64,000 nt of DNA from UBA1275 sp002323515 (lineage in GTDB: Bacteria > Bacteroidota > Rhodothermia > Balneolales > Balneolaceae), in NCBI GenBank assembly GCA_964007875.1, contig CAXGAH010000009.1, positions 10,399 to 74,398 on the forward strand, in the 5' to 3' direction. Both the position numbers and the translations under genes were made by a program. The notes under the pieces were generated by a model. The model saw only the letters and a program-made list of their open reading frames with translations. It did no database searches and was not told the DNA's origin. Positions 35,168-44,896 of the stretch are shown piece by piece (position 1 is the stretch's first letter; every line of letters starts with the position of its first letter).

Positions 35168-37840
35168 TTATACTTTATTTGTTTGTTCTTGGGAGGAATT
35201 AGGAGTGCTTTTACTTTCCGCGGCGCTGCTATCTAGATCATTGTTTTCAGCAGAAACAGCGTTGATTTTTGCATTCTCTATTTCGGAGACTTTAGTGGGA
35301 GCTTTCTTAGATGTTTTCGTGGTTTTGGGCTTAGCCACAGTCCAGCTAAAACTTAAGTCGTCCCTGGTTTTATTCAATTTAATTTTGATGGTCGAACCTT
35401 CGGGCTTTTTGTCTTCGAGTAGTGCCTCGGCAAGTGGATCTTCAATGTATCGTTGAATAGCTCTTTTAAGTGGTCGAGCACCATATTTTGGATTAAATCC
35501 TTTATCCGTGATAAAGTCTTTAGCTCCTTTAGTTAATTCGACATTGTAGCCTACCTCTTTAATGCGGTGAAACAATTCTTCACTCAGTACATCGATTATT
35601 TGATAGATATCTTCTTTATCGAGAGGCTTAAAGGTGATTACATCGTCAATACGATTCAAAAATTCGGGGTTGAATACTTTTTTAAGAGCATCCTGTATGG
35701 TGCTTTTCATTTTTGTATAGTCAAAAGTATTTTCCCCTTGACCACCAAAGCCAATTCCTTTACCCATATTTTTAATATCGCGAGCACCAATATTGGATGT
35801 CATAATAATGATAGTGTTTCTGAAATCTACACGACGACCTAAGCTATCCGTTAAGATACCATCATCTAGCACTTGTAGGAGAATGTTAAATATATCGGGA
35901 TGTGCTTTTTCAATTTCATCCAACAAAACTACACTGTATGGTTTGCGGCGTACTTTCTCTGTTAAAACGCCACCTTCTTCATATCCTACATAGCCAGGAG
36001 GAGCACCAATAAGTCTAGATACACTGAATTTCTCCATGTACTCACTCATATCTATTCGAATAAGAGCTTCGTCTTTATCAAACAGATACTTAGCCAATAC
36101 TTTGGCAAGCTCGGTTTTACCCACACCCGTTGGTCCTAAAAATACAAAAGAGCCAATAGGTCGTAATGGATCCTTTAAGCCAGCACGGGTGCGTTGTATA
36201 GCTTTGGTTAATTTTACAATTGCTTCGTTTTGACCAATTACTTTTCCTTTTAATTGATCTTTCATGTTAAGGAGTTTTTGCCCCTCGTTTTGTGAGATTT
36301 TATTCACGGGAACGCCACTCATCATCGCAATAACGGAGGCTACATCGTGTTCTTGGACATCAAAAACAATTTCTTCTGATTCTTTTTCCCAATCCCTTTG
36401 TGCTACTTCCAGGTCTTCAATAAGTCTCTTTTCCTTATCTCTAAGGCGAGCTGCTTCCTCAAATCGTTGTTTTTTTACCATCGTATTCTTTTCAGTGCTG
36501 GTCTTTTCGATGGTCTCCTCGAGTTCAATGATGTGCTTGGGTACATTGATATTTGCTAGATGGACCCTAGCACCAGCTTCGTCCATAGCATCTATTGCTT
36601 TATCGGGCAGAAAATGATCAGGAACGTAACGATCAGTAAGTTTAACACAGGCGGCAAGAGCCTCATCGGAGTAGCGTACTGAATGATGCTTTTCGTACTT
36701 TGGCTTGATTTGATTGAGTATCTCTAGAGTTTCTTCTGGGCTGGTAGGGTCTACTATAATTTTTTGAAAGCGACGTTCTAGAGCGCCATCTTTTTCAATA
36801 AATTGACGATATTCGTTCAACGTAGTTGCTCCAATAGCCTGTACTTCTCCTCTTGCTAAGGCTGGCTTCAGCATATTAGATGCATCTAAAGATCCACTTG
36901 CACCACCTGCTCCAACAATAGTATGTAATTCATCAATAAATAGTATAACATTATCAGTTTTTTCTAGTTCGGTCATTACAGCTTTCATGCGCTCTTCGAA
37001 CTGTCCTCTATACTTAGTACCTGCTACAAGCGCTGCTAAGTCGAGAGCAATAACTCTCTTGTCAAACAGTATCCGAGATACTTTGCGATCAATAATTCTT
37101 GAGGCTAAACCTTCCGCAATGGCTGTTTTACCTACACCTGGCTCACCAATAAGTACGGGGTTATTTTTTTTACGTCTACTTAAAACCTGAGCAACTCGTT
37201 CTATTTCTTTGTCACGACCAATAATCGGATCTAATTTTCCTTCTTCAGCAAGTTGTGTAAGATCGCGGCCGAAATTATCTAAAACAGGGGTCTTTGACTT
37301 ATCATTCTTTTTCTCCCGTGAGCTCCCAGTGCTACTTCCTGAGCTACCCGCATCGGGGTCACCTGATGCAATAGCTGATGGATTATCAAAATCATCCCGA
37401 GTCTTACCTGAAATAATGAGATCCAATTCCTCTCGAACGGAGTCATACGAGATATTGAATTGTTGAAGAATCTGTGCGGCTATGTTTTCATCGTCCCGAA
37501 GTAGTGAAAGTAACAAATGTTCCGTACCAATGGTGTCACTTTTATACAATTTAGCCTCTAAATAGGTGATTCTGAGTACTTTTTCTGCCTGTTTGGTAAG
37601 TGGTATGTTCCCAATGGTAACAGACCCACCGGTCCCGCGTACTGTATCCTCAATAGTCTTTTTCAATTTAAACAGATCACAGTCTAGATTTTTGAGTATG
37701 CGAACCGCAACTCCATCACCAAGTCGTACAATGCCTAAAATTAAATGCTCGGTTCCTATGTAATCATGCCCTAGTCGAAGTGCCTCTTCGCGGCTGAATT
37801 GGATTACATCTCTAACCTTACTCGAGAAATTACCCTCCAT
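35168..37840 (-). CDS. clpC: ClpC-type AAA+ unfoldase
   Basis: Hexameric unfoldase that delivers proteins to ClpP. 890 residues: two Clp-N repeats (1-150), AAA1 with GEPGVGKTAIAEGLA, a UVR-like middle segment (KKQRFEEAARLRDKEKRLIE) and AAA2 with GPTGVGKTELAK and FIDELH/LLDEIEK. The C-terminal extension after residue 830 is a lysine- and serine-rich tail, possibly disordered. An SD-like AAAGGAT lies 8 nt before the ATG. The ClpC subfamily is supported by the UVR region. Confidence 0.96.
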   Translation of the reverse strand: MEGNFSSKVRDVIQFSREEALRLGHDYIGTEHLILGIVRLGDGVAVRILKNLDCDLFKLKKTIEDTVRGTGGSVTIGNIPLTKQAEKVLRITYLEAKLYKSDTIGTEHLLLSLLRDDENIAAQILQQFNISYDSVREELDLIISGKTRDDFDNPSAIASGDPDAGSSGSSTGSSREKKNDKSKTPVLDNFGRDLTQLAEEGKLDPIIGRDKEIERVAQVLSRRKKNNPVLIGEPGVGKTAIAEGLASRIIDRKVSRILFDKRVIALDLAALVAGTKYRGQFEERMKAVMTELEKTDNVILFIDELHTIVGAGGASGSLDASNMLKPALARGEVQAIGATTLNEYRQFIEKDGALERRFQKIIVDPTSPEETLEILNQIKPKYEKHHSVRYSDEALAACVKLTDRYVPDHFLPDKAIDAMDEAGARVHLANINVPKHIIELEETIEKTSTEKNTMVKKQRFEEAARLRDKEKRLIEDLEVAQRDWEKESEEIVFDVQEHDVASVIAMMSGVPVNKISQNEGQKLLNMKDQLKGKVIGQNEAIVKLTKAIQRTRAGLKDPLRPIGSFVFLGPTGVGKTELAKVLAKYLFDKDEALIRIDMSEYMEKFSVSRLIGAPPGYVGYEEGGVLTEKVRRKPYSVVLLDEIEKAHPDIFNILLQVLDDGILTDSLGRRVDFRNTIIIMTSNIGARDIKNMGKGIGFGGQGENTFDYTKMKSTIQDALKKVFNPEFLNRIDDVITFKPLDKEDIYQIIDVLSEELFHRIKEVGYNVELTKGAKDFITDKGFNPKYGARPLKRAIQRYIEDPLAEALLEDKKPEGSTIKIKLNKTRDDLSFSWTVAKPKTTKTSKKAPTKVSEIENAKINAVSAENNDLDSSAAESKSTPNSSQEQTNKV

Positions 37841-38206
37841 GTGAATATCCTTTTGCGCTGTGAATTGAAATTACATTCATTAGATTATATTATCGAACCT
37901 TTAAATTAGGAATTTTTACTCCTAATTGAACGATTTAATCCTTGAAACTTAAATATTGATTACTAATCTTTATTGTAAACGAACAAACTTCTAAAATCGT
38001 TCTAATCGAATGTAGCAGGGCACCCATCTAAATGCAAACTAAATGCCCTATTGTGTAACTTTTTTTATATATAATTGCCTAAAGGATTAGCAATTACTGA
38101 GAGGGCTTTTTCCATTCTACTGTTAAGACACAAGTAATTATTAGTGGATTGCAAAGCGTTAATATCAACACCAATAATCACTAACATTAAAAATTACTTC
38201 TTAAAC
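37841..38206. other. 366-bp intergenic region between gpmI and clpC
   Basis: AT-rich. It must hold the clpC promoter and the gpmI 3' region. A small inverted repeat, AATTGC with GCAATT at about 38076-38098, is visible, and GCCCT near 38046 could pair with AGGGC near 38102. I see no convincing gene, repeat array or named regulatory motif here. Confidence 0.5.
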
Positions 38207-39724
38207 TCAGTACAAAGCCTTTCCGGTCATTTCACTTGGCTTAGTTAAACCCATCATTTTGAGTAGGGTAGGTGCTACATCAGCAAGCTTGCCTTTTTGG
38301 AGTGTAACATCTCCTGCACCTACTAATATGGCCGGAACCAAGGAGGTAGTATGCGCAGTGTGAGGGCTGCCGTCTTCTTTTTCCATTTGATCTGCATTGC
38401 CATGATCAGCTATGATGAGGGTTTTGTACCCCATTTCAGTGGCAGTAGTTACCACTATTTCGAGTTCTTTGTCCACTGCTTCAACTGCTTGTATGGCTGC
38501 CTGCATATTTCCAGTGTGACCTACCATGTCTGGATTCGCAAAGTTTAACACAACTAAGTCATAAATGTTTTCTTTAAGAGCAGATACCAGAGTTTTAGCC
38601 ACTTCAGGAGCACTCATTTCAGGTTGTAAATCATACGTTGCTACTCTGGGGCTAGGTATAACTTTGCGAACTTCCCCTTCATTAGGCTCTTCAATACCGC
38701 CGTTAAAGAAATAAGTCACATGAGGGTATTTTTCGGTCTCTGCTATCCTAAACTGCGTTTTTCCTTTTTTTGAAACCCATTCCCCAAGAGTATTTGCAAG
38801 GTTTTGCGGGGGATAGGCAACAGATACCTCTTCAAATGTTGAATCATACGAGGTGAAAGAAGTATAATGCAAGTTCGAGACCCGTGTGTCAAACTCTGTA
38901 AACGCTTCTTGGGTAAATGCTCGAGTAATTTCACGTGCTCTATCACCTCTAATGTTATAGAACAATACAGCATCGCCCTGTTGTATTCGGGCATGAAGTG
39001 GATCACCAATACACAGAGGTTCAATGAACTCGTCAGTTATTTCTGTATGATAGGATGCTTTGAAGGCTTCTTTAGCATCTTCAAACACCTGTCCTTTACC
39101 AGCTGTTAATAAATCGTAGGCTTTCTTAACTCGTTCCCAACGATTATCCCTATCCATAGCAAAATATCGACCAACTATACTCACAATTTTGCCAATACCA
39201 ATTTGATCAGCTTGCTGCTGAAACTGCTCAAGATAGGATATTCCAGCCTGAGGCGCGGTATCCCGGCCATCTGTAAAGGCATGAATGAATACTTCCTTGA
39301 GGCCTTCTTTTTTTGCTAAAGCAAGAATAGCGTAAAGATGGTTGTTGTGGGAGTGCACACCACCATCTGAAAATAAGCCCATAACGTGAAGGTATCCTAG
39401 TTGCTTTGCAGTTTTCATGGATTGAAGAAGGGTAGGATTAGTGAAAAAATCACCATCACGTATATCCTTATTTATCCTTGAAAGTGCCTGCCAAACAATA
39501 CGACCTGCTCCAATATTGAGATGCCCTACTTCGGAATTCCCAAATTGACCATCAGGAAGCCCCACGTCCTCACCACTCGCAGAAAGCTTAGTGTTTGGCT
39601 TGTTTCTAATGAGGGAGGTGTAATAGGTTAGGGTAGCCTGATCTACTGCACTCACCTTTGGGTCTGTTGCGACACCAAAGCCATCTAGGATTACCAGCAT
39701 AGCTTTGGATTCGAGCTTAGACAT
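38207..39724 (-). CDS. gpmI: 2,3-bisphosphoglycerate-independent phosphoglycerate mutase
   Basis: Interconverts 3- and 2-phosphoglycerate in glycolysis, Mn-dependent. 505 residues. The phosphoserine motif is GNSEVGHLNIGAG near residue 62. The metal motif DGGVHSHNNHLYA near 119, FTDGRD, and C-terminal NFANPDMVGHTG and IADHGNADQM complete both active-site domains. It follows rpsT after 5 bp, likely co-transcribed. Confidence 0.97.
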   Translation of the reverse strand: MSKLESKAMLVILDGFGVATDPKVSAVDQATLTYYTSLIRNKPNTKLSASGEDVGLPDGQFGNSEVGHLNIGAGRIVWQALSRINKDIRDGDFFTNPTLLQSMKTAKQLGYLHVMGLFSDGGVHSHNNHLYAILALAKKEGLKEVFIHAFTDGRDTAPQAGISYLEQFQQQADQIGIGKIVSIVGRYFAMDRDNRWERVKKAYDLLTAGKGQVFEDAKEAFKASYHTEITDEFIEPLCIGDPLHARIQQGDAVLFYNIRGDRAREITRAFTQEAFTEFDTRVSNLHYTSFTSYDSTFEEVSVAYPPQNLANTLGEWVSKKGKTQFRIAETEKYPHVTYFFNGGIEEPNEGEVRKVIPSPRVATYDLQPEMSAPEVAKTLVSALKENIYDLVVLNFANPDMVGHTGNMQAAIQAVEAVDKELEIVVTTATEMGYKTLIIADHGNADQMEKEDGSPHTAHTTSLVPAILVGAGDVTLQKGKLADVAPTLLKMMGLTKPSEMTGKALY

Positions 39725-39729
39725 GGTTC

Positions 39730-39981
39730 TTAAAGGGCGTTAACGTAACGGGTAAGCTGCGCTTTCTTTCTGGCTGCGTTGTTGGTATGAATCACACCTT
39801 TTACGCTCATTCTATCTAAATAAGATACCGCTTCTTTGTATAGTACTTGCGCTTCATCCTTACTGGTTGATGTCATTACTTTTTTGATGAGAGTACGCAT
39901 TTTAGAACGTCTTGCACGATTATGTGCGTTTCGTTTAGCGTTTTGTCGATCGCGTTTGATTGCTGATTTGTTCTGAGCCAT
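39730..39981 (-). CDS. rpsT: 30S ribosomal protein bS20
   Basis: Small basic 16S-binding protein, 83 residues. MAQNKSAIKRDRQNAKRNAHNRARRSKMRTLIKK is the classic N terminus, and VIHTNNAARKKAQLTRYVNAL the usual end. It leads a unit with gpmI 5 bp downstream and is divergent from cmk. Confidence 0.97.
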   Translation of the reverse strand: MAQNKSAIKRDRQNAKRNAHNRARRSKMRTLIKKVMTSTSKDEAQVLYKEAVSYLDRMSVKGVIHTNNAARKKAQLTRYVNAL

Positions 39982-40098
39982 TCCGGTTGTGGAGTTTAGA
40001 CTTGTTTATTTATAGATATCAAAATTACGGCTTAGTTTTATTCTAATCAATAAAAGATTGAATAATTACTTAATTCAGCGTAATTTAACTGTTCTGTT

Positions 40099-40755
40099 AT
40101 GATAGTGGTAATCGACGGCCCCGCTGGATCGGGAAAAAGTTCTACTGCTCGTGCAGTGGCTCACGAATTAAATATACAGTATTTAGATTCTGGAGCACTA
40201 TATCGAGCAGTCACCTACCTTTTCTTGAAAAGTAAGCAGTCATTACCTGCGTTCTTTGAATCACTTTATTCTGCTCAGCTTTCCTTTGAATTCAGCAATG
40301 AATTTCAAGTTAATCTCAACGGCGAAGATATAACTTCTGCTATTAGAGACCCTAAGGTTTCAGCCCAGGTTAGTACTGTGGCTGCCATGCCTAAGGTCAG
40401 AGAGTATATCAACGATTTAATGAACAACGCAGTTCAAGACGATGTTTACATCGCAGATGGACGGGACTTAGGTACAGCAGTTTTTCCAAACGCTGAATGT
40501 AAGTTTTTCATGATTGCTGATCTTGAAACAAGAGTAAAGCGCAGACATCAAGAACTCAGTTTGAAAGGACTTCAAATAAGTTTCAGTGGGGTATTTGCCG
40601 AAATCAAACAACGAGATCGAATCGATTCAACCCGAGAAAATGATCCTTTAAAGCAAGCAGATGACGCCATTGTAGTGGATAGCTCAACATTTAGTTTTGA
40701 TGAGCAGGTCCAATACATCGTTAAAAGAGTCAAAGAAACTATTGCGATAGAATAA
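40099..40755 (+). CDS. cmk: Cytidylate kinase
   Basis: Phosphorylates CMP and dCMP. 218 residues. P-loop GPAGSGKSS at 7-15, YLDSGALYRAVTYL for CMP recognition, DGRDLGTAVFP near residue 123, and the LID region KRRHQEL with RDRIDSTRENDPL. The neighbouring rpsA 63 bp downstream reproduces the common cmk-rpsA arrangement. Confidence 0.96.
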   Translation: MIVVIDGPAGSGKSSTARAVAHELNIQYLDSGALYRAVTYLFLKSKQSLPAFFESLYSAQLSFEFSNEFQVNLNGEDITSAIRDPKVSAQVSTVAAMPKVREYINDLMNNAVQDDVYIADGRDLGTAVFPNAECKFFMIADLETRVKRRHQELSLKGLQISFSGVFAEIKQRDRIDSTRENDPLKQADDAIVVDSSTFSFDEQVQYIVKRVKETIAIE

Positions 40756-40817
40756 ACTACAACTTTATCCCAAAGTCGAAAGTCGATTTTGAGGTATGAA
40801 CATTAACAAATATTTCA

Positions 40818-42767
40818 ATGTCAGAAGACAACAAATCATCAGTTGAAGAAACTAAAACAACAACTCCAATGGAAGAAGTGGTAGAAGCCACCGAGACAAA
40901 TGAGGTAACTACCGAATCTACTCTAGAAATGGCTAGTGATGAAGAATTAGAAGAAAACCCTCTAGTTGGTGAAACCGAGACCGTATTAGCACATGTATTT
41001 AGTGGAGAAGTGGAAGGTGAAGTTTTTACATTAGATCAGCTAGAAAAGCCATCAGACGAATATAGCGAAGATGAGTACAATCAACTAATGGGTATGTATG
41101 AAAATACCCTTAATGAAATTGAAGAAAAAGAAATTGTAACTGGACGAATCATTTCAATTGATGACAAATATGTCGTAATTGATATTGGGTTTAAATCCGA
41201 AGGTATTGTTGCTGTCAACGAGTTTAACAACAAACAGCTCGAAAGCATGGCACCTGGCGACGAAGTAGATGTGTTTCTTGATCGTGTAGAAGATAAAGAA
41301 GGCCAGTTAATTTTATCACGTCGTAAAGCTGATATACTTCAAGCATGGGAGAAAATCGAAGCGTCACATACGAGTGGAGAAGTGGTGGAAGGACTGATTA
41401 AGCGTCGCATTAAAGGAGGTATGGTGGTTGATCTATTTGGTATAGATGCTTTCCTGCCTGGTTCTCAAATAGATGTCCGTCCTGTGCGTGATTTTGATGC
41501 TTATGTGAATAAATCTATGGAATTCCAGGTTGTGAAATTAAACATGGTTGCTGAGAATGTAGTTGTTTCTCACCGTGCATTAATTGAAAATGACCTAGAA
41601 GAGCAGCGTGAGCTGATACTTGATACGATTGAGTCGGGTCAGGTTCTTGAAGGCGCTGTTAAAAACATTACTGATTTCGGGGTATTTATCGATTTAGGTG
41701 GTGTTGATGGTCTATTGCACATTACAGATCTCTCTTGGGGACGTGTAGACAATCCAAGCGAAATCGTAGAACTAGATCAGCGGTTAAACGTTGCCGTTAT
41801 TGATTTTGATGAGCGTAGTAAGAGAGTTTCACTTGGATTGAAGCAGTTACAACCGCATCCTTGGGAAGGAATTCAGTCGAAGTATCCTGAGGGTATGAAA
41901 GTACAAGGGCGTGTAGTTTCAATCGCTGATTACGGCGCTTTCATCGAATTAGAGAAAGGTATTGAAGGGTTAATTCACATCTCAGAAATGTCTTGGACAC
42001 AACACATCAAACATCCTTCTCAATTAGTAGAAAAGGATGATGTGGTAGAATGTATTGTGTTAAATATTAATGAAGATGAGAAGAAAATATCTCTTGGAGT
42101 TAAACAATTGACCACGGATCCATGGGCTGATATTCTTGAGAGATTCCCTATCGGATCTAAGCATCAAGGTACAGTTCGTAACCTAACCAATTTTGGTGTA
42201 TTCGTTGAATTAGAGCCCGGAATAGACGGGCTAATCCATGTGTCCGACCTAAGCTGGGAAGATAAGATAGAGCATCCAAACGAAGTAGTTAAGAAAGACC
42301 AGGAGATTGAAGTGGCTATTCTTGGGGTCGATTTCGACAATCGTAGAATTACGCTTGGTCATAAGCAGGTAATGCAAAACCCGTGGGAAACCTATGCAAA
42401 AGAATACACTCCAGGTACTGAAGTTAAAGGATCCGTTTTTAAAGTAACTGATCGAGGTGCTTTTGTTGCATTGGAAAAAGGAGCGGAAGCGTTCTTAAAT
42501 ATGACTAAATCCATTGTTGCTGAGTTCAAGGAAGGTGATAAGGTAGAAGCCTACATTTTCCGTTTTGACGAACAAGGCAAAAACATCGAATTAAGTCAAC
42601 TTGATGCTGATCAAAAGAAAGTGAAAGCAGCTAAGAAAAAAGCCGATAAAAAAACGGATATGGAAACAGGAGCGCCAACTATTGGAGAAATGTCAGATTT
42701 AGCAGCGCTTAAAGAAAAAATGGAAGCTGAAGAGCAAGCAGATGCAGCTCAGAAATCTAAGGACTAA
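40818..42767 (+). CDS. rpsA: 30S ribosomal protein bS1
   Basis: mRNA-binding ribosomal protein of 649 residues. After an acidic N-terminal extension of about 100 residues (rich in E and T) there are six S1 domains. Repeats 3 to 5 are clear, each with a TDFGVFIDLGGVDGLLHITDLSW-like core. Repeat 6 is weaker and repeat 1 begins GRIISIDDKYVVIDIGFKSEG. The C terminus is lysine-rich. Such large S1 is important where Shine-Dalgarno use is rare. A bidirectional terminator follows. Confidence 0.96.
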   Translation: MSEDNKSSVEETKTTTPMEEVVEATETNEVTTESTLEMASDEELEENPLVGETETVLAHVFSGEVEGEVFTLDQLEKPSDEYSEDEYNQLMGMYENTLNEIEEKEIVTGRIISIDDKYVVIDIGFKSEGIVAVNEFNNKQLESMAPGDEVDVFLDRVEDKEGQLILSRRKADILQAWEKIEASHTSGEVVEGLIKRRIKGGMVVDLFGIDAFLPGSQIDVRPVRDFDAYVNKSMEFQVVKLNMVAENVVVSHRALIENDLEEQRELILDTIESGQVLEGAVKNITDFGVFIDLGGVDGLLHITDLSWGRVDNPSEIVELDQRLNVAVIDFDERSKRVSLGLKQLQPHPWEGIQSKYPEGMKVQGRVVSIADYGAFIELEKGIEGLIHISEMSWTQHIKHPSQLVEKDDVVECIVLNINEDEKKISLGVKQLTTDPWADILERFPIGSKHQGTVRNLTNFGVFVELEPGIDGLIHVSDLSWEDKIEHPNEVVKKDQEIEVAILGVDFDNRRITLGHKQVMQNPWETYAKEYTPGTEVKGSVFKVTDRGAFVALEKGAEAFLNMTKSIVAEFKEGDKVEAYIFRFDEQGKNIELSQLDADQKKVKAAKKKADKKTDMETGAPTIGEMSDLAALKEKMEAEEQADAAQKSKD

Positions 42768-42830
42768 GAGTGAGCTTTTTATCCAACCTCTTTAGCGTAA
42801 TATCTTATCGATATTACCTTAAAAGACATT

Positions 42831-42867
42831 AAAAAAGCCCCAAGCGATATGCTAGGGGCTTTTTTTT
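42831..42867. terminator. Bidirectional terminator between rpsA and moxR
   Basis: AGCCCC-A-AGC (42836-42845) pairs with GCT-A-GGGGCT (42851-42860) around GATAT, with an A-A mismatch. It is flanked by six A on the left and seven T on the right, so it can serve rpsA and also the end of the moxR transcript. Confidence 0.9.
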
Positions 42868-42942
42868 GTGATAAGTTCTTGTTGGTTTAATAGCCTAATA
42901 GCTCCCAAGGAATGCTAACAAGACAAGAACATTAAAGTTCCT

Positions 42943-43944
42943 TTAGGGAACCTGTACATTGTTCATGACTTTTTGAACTAACTCTTCAGCACCTAATTCT
43001 TCTGCCTCTGCTTCGAAGGTAGGAATGAGACGATGTCTAAATACATCTAATGCAACCGTACGGACATCTTCTGGTGTAACATAGGCTCTGTGTTCCATGA
43101 AAGCCTGTGCTCTGGCTGCCAAATTAAGATTAATAGTAGCTCGTGGGGATGCCCCAAAGCTAATTAAATCTTCTAGCTCAGCAATGCCATATTTCGCAGG
43201 CTTTCTTGTTGCAAATACCAAGTCTACAATATATTGCTCAACTTTTTCATCCATATAAATTTCATTAACTACTTTTCTAGCCTCAAGGATAGTTGCTGGA
43301 TCAACCACTTTATTTAGAGTGGGTCTGGCATCAGTTTTTGCCATACGACGCATAATTTCTAATTCTTCAGCGGGGCTTGGGTAGTCTACTTTTAATTTAA
43401 GCATGAAACGATCTACCTGTGCTTCTGGCAGAGGATAGGTACCTTCTTGTTCCACTGGGTTTTGAGTGGCCAAAACCAAAAAAGGTTCCTCTAATTTAAA
43501 ACTCTCCTCACCAATAGTAACTTGTTTCTCTTGCATGGCCTCTAACAGAGCGCTTTGAACTTTTGCAGGTGAGCGGTTAATCTCATCAGCCAGAATAATA
43601 TTAGCGAAGATAGGCCCCTTCTTCACGAAAAAATCGCCTTCCTTCTGGTTGTAAATCAGTGTCCCAATAAGATCTGCGGGAAGTAAATCCGGGGTAAACT
43701 GTATTCGTTGAAAGGCGGTGTCTATTACGGTGGCTAAAGAGGAAATAGTCAGAGTTTTCGCTAGTCCTGGAACCCCCTCTAATAAGACGTGGCCGTTGGT
43801 TAAAAGTCCGATCATTAACCGGTCAATCATGTATTTTTGGCCTATGACTACTTTGTCCAGTTCGGTTCGTATGTCGTCTATAAATGATGAACTTTGTTGA
43901 ATTTTTTCACTTAAAGCCGTCATATCTACTGCATATTCACTCAT
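42943..43944 (-). CDS. MoxR-family AAA+ ATPase
   Basis: 333 residues. Walker A GVPGLAKT at 57-64, Walker B ILADEINRSP, sensor 1 LATQNPVEQEGTYPLPEAQVDRF and the arginine-finger region. MoxR proteins act as chaperones for von Willebrand-A partners and usually sit beside DUF58 and VWA genes. Here the neighbours are rpsA and uppP, so the partner genes, if any, are elsewhere. A terminator separates it from rpsA. Confidence 0.93.
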   Translation of the reverse strand: MSEYAVDMTALSEKIQQSSSFIDDIRTELDKVVIGQKYMIDRLMIGLLTNGHVLLEGVPGLAKTLTISSLATVIDTAFQRIQFTPDLLPADLIGTLIYNQKEGDFFVKKGPIFANIILADEINRSPAKVQSALLEAMQEKQVTIGEESFKLEEPFLVLATQNPVEQEGTYPLPEAQVDRFMLKLKVDYPSPAEELEIMRRMAKTDARPTLNKVVDPATILEARKVVNEIYMDEKVEQYIVDLVFATRKPAKYGIAELEDLISFGASPRATINLNLAARAQAFMEHRAYVTPEDVRTVALDVFRHRLIPTFEAEAEELGAEELVQKVMNNVQVP

Positions 43945-44014
43945 TCGAAATTCTCGTTTAGGTTTTGTTGGTTAAAGTGTAATTTAATACACTTTTAATT
44001 TTTAAACATACGCA

Positions 44015-44860
44015 ATGGATTTAATAGAAGCATTTATTTTAGGTGTTTTACAAGGTATTACTGAATTCCTTCCTATTAGTAGCTCCGGTCATCTGGCTCT
44101 TGGGAGAATATTATTGGGTTCGAAAGTCGAATCTGGGATTACCTTCGAAGTGGTCGTACATTTCGGTACTCTAGTAAGCATCATGTATTATTATCGCACA
44201 GAACTTGGTCGTTTATTCTCTAGTGGAGTGCGTTTTTTATTGAATCCAGCCAAAGAGAAAGAGAGTAAGGACGTATATTTTCTCGGGATGATTCTTATTA
44301 GCATGATTCCCGCTTTTATTGTCGGATTTACTTTAAAAGATCAAGTTGAGGCTATATTTTCGAATCCACTCCTGGTCAGTTTCATGCTACTTATTACGGG
44401 TGTTTTATTATTTTCAACCAAATTTGTACCCAACCGAACGCAAGAGAATGACGCTTCACATGCAGCAGCGGCAGGAGGGGGAGCTCCTATTGGGATAGCA
44501 AAAAGTTTTGCCATAGGACTAGCACAGGCTTGTGCGATGATACCTGGAATTAGCCGCTCAGGATCAACTATAACAACGGCTCTTTGGTTAGGTGTAGATA
44601 GAGAAACTGCGGCTAACTTTTCATTTATTATGGTTATACCGGTCATTGGTGGAGCGATGCTCATACAGGTGCTAGATCTATTAGAGGTCGGTATTCAAGG
44701 GGCTGCCTTACAAATTTTAGTTGTTGGCTTTTTAAGTTCCGCTATTTCAGGGTATTTTGCACTTAAATACCTCATTATTATCCTGAAAAAGAGTGGATTT
44801 TACCTTTTTTCTTTTTACTGTTGGGCGGTTGGTTTGTTGGGTGTTTGGCTTTTTATATAA
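44015..44860 (+). CDS. uppP: Undecaprenyl-diphosphatase
   Basis: Dephosphorylates undecaprenyl pyrophosphate so that the carrier can be recycled in peptidoglycan and glycan synthesis. 281 residues, about eight helices. GITEFLPISSSGH at 14-26 contains Glu17 and His26, and PGISRSGST near residue 175 is the second catalytic motif. Short glycine/alanine-rich loop AAAAGGGAP near 150. The BacA/UppP family call is firm. Confidence 0.96.
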   Translation: MDLIEAFILGVLQGITEFLPISSSGHLALGRILLGSKVESGITFEVVVHFGTLVSIMYYYRTELGRLFSSGVRFLLNPAKEKESKDVYFLGMILISMIPAFIVGFTLKDQVEAIFSNPLLVSFMLLITGVLLFSTKFVPNRTQENDASHAAAAGGGAPIGIAKSFAIGLAQACAMIPGISRSGSTITTALWLGVDRETAANFSFIMVIPVIGGAMLIQVLDLLEVGIQGAALQILVVGFLSSAISGYFALKYLIIILKKSGFYLFSFYCWAVGLLGVWLFI

Positions 44861-44896
44861 ACCCATTTAGCTACTTTTATGGATTGCTACTTGAGA

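Noticed and set aside
38043..38110. Possible long hairpin between gpmI and clpC
   Set aside because: The pairing arms are far apart and no T tract follows in the useful direction. Not strong enough to call a terminator or riboswitch.
40818..42767. Internal DNA repeats in rpsA
   Set aside because: They reflect the repeated S1 domains of ribosomal protein bS1, which is normal.
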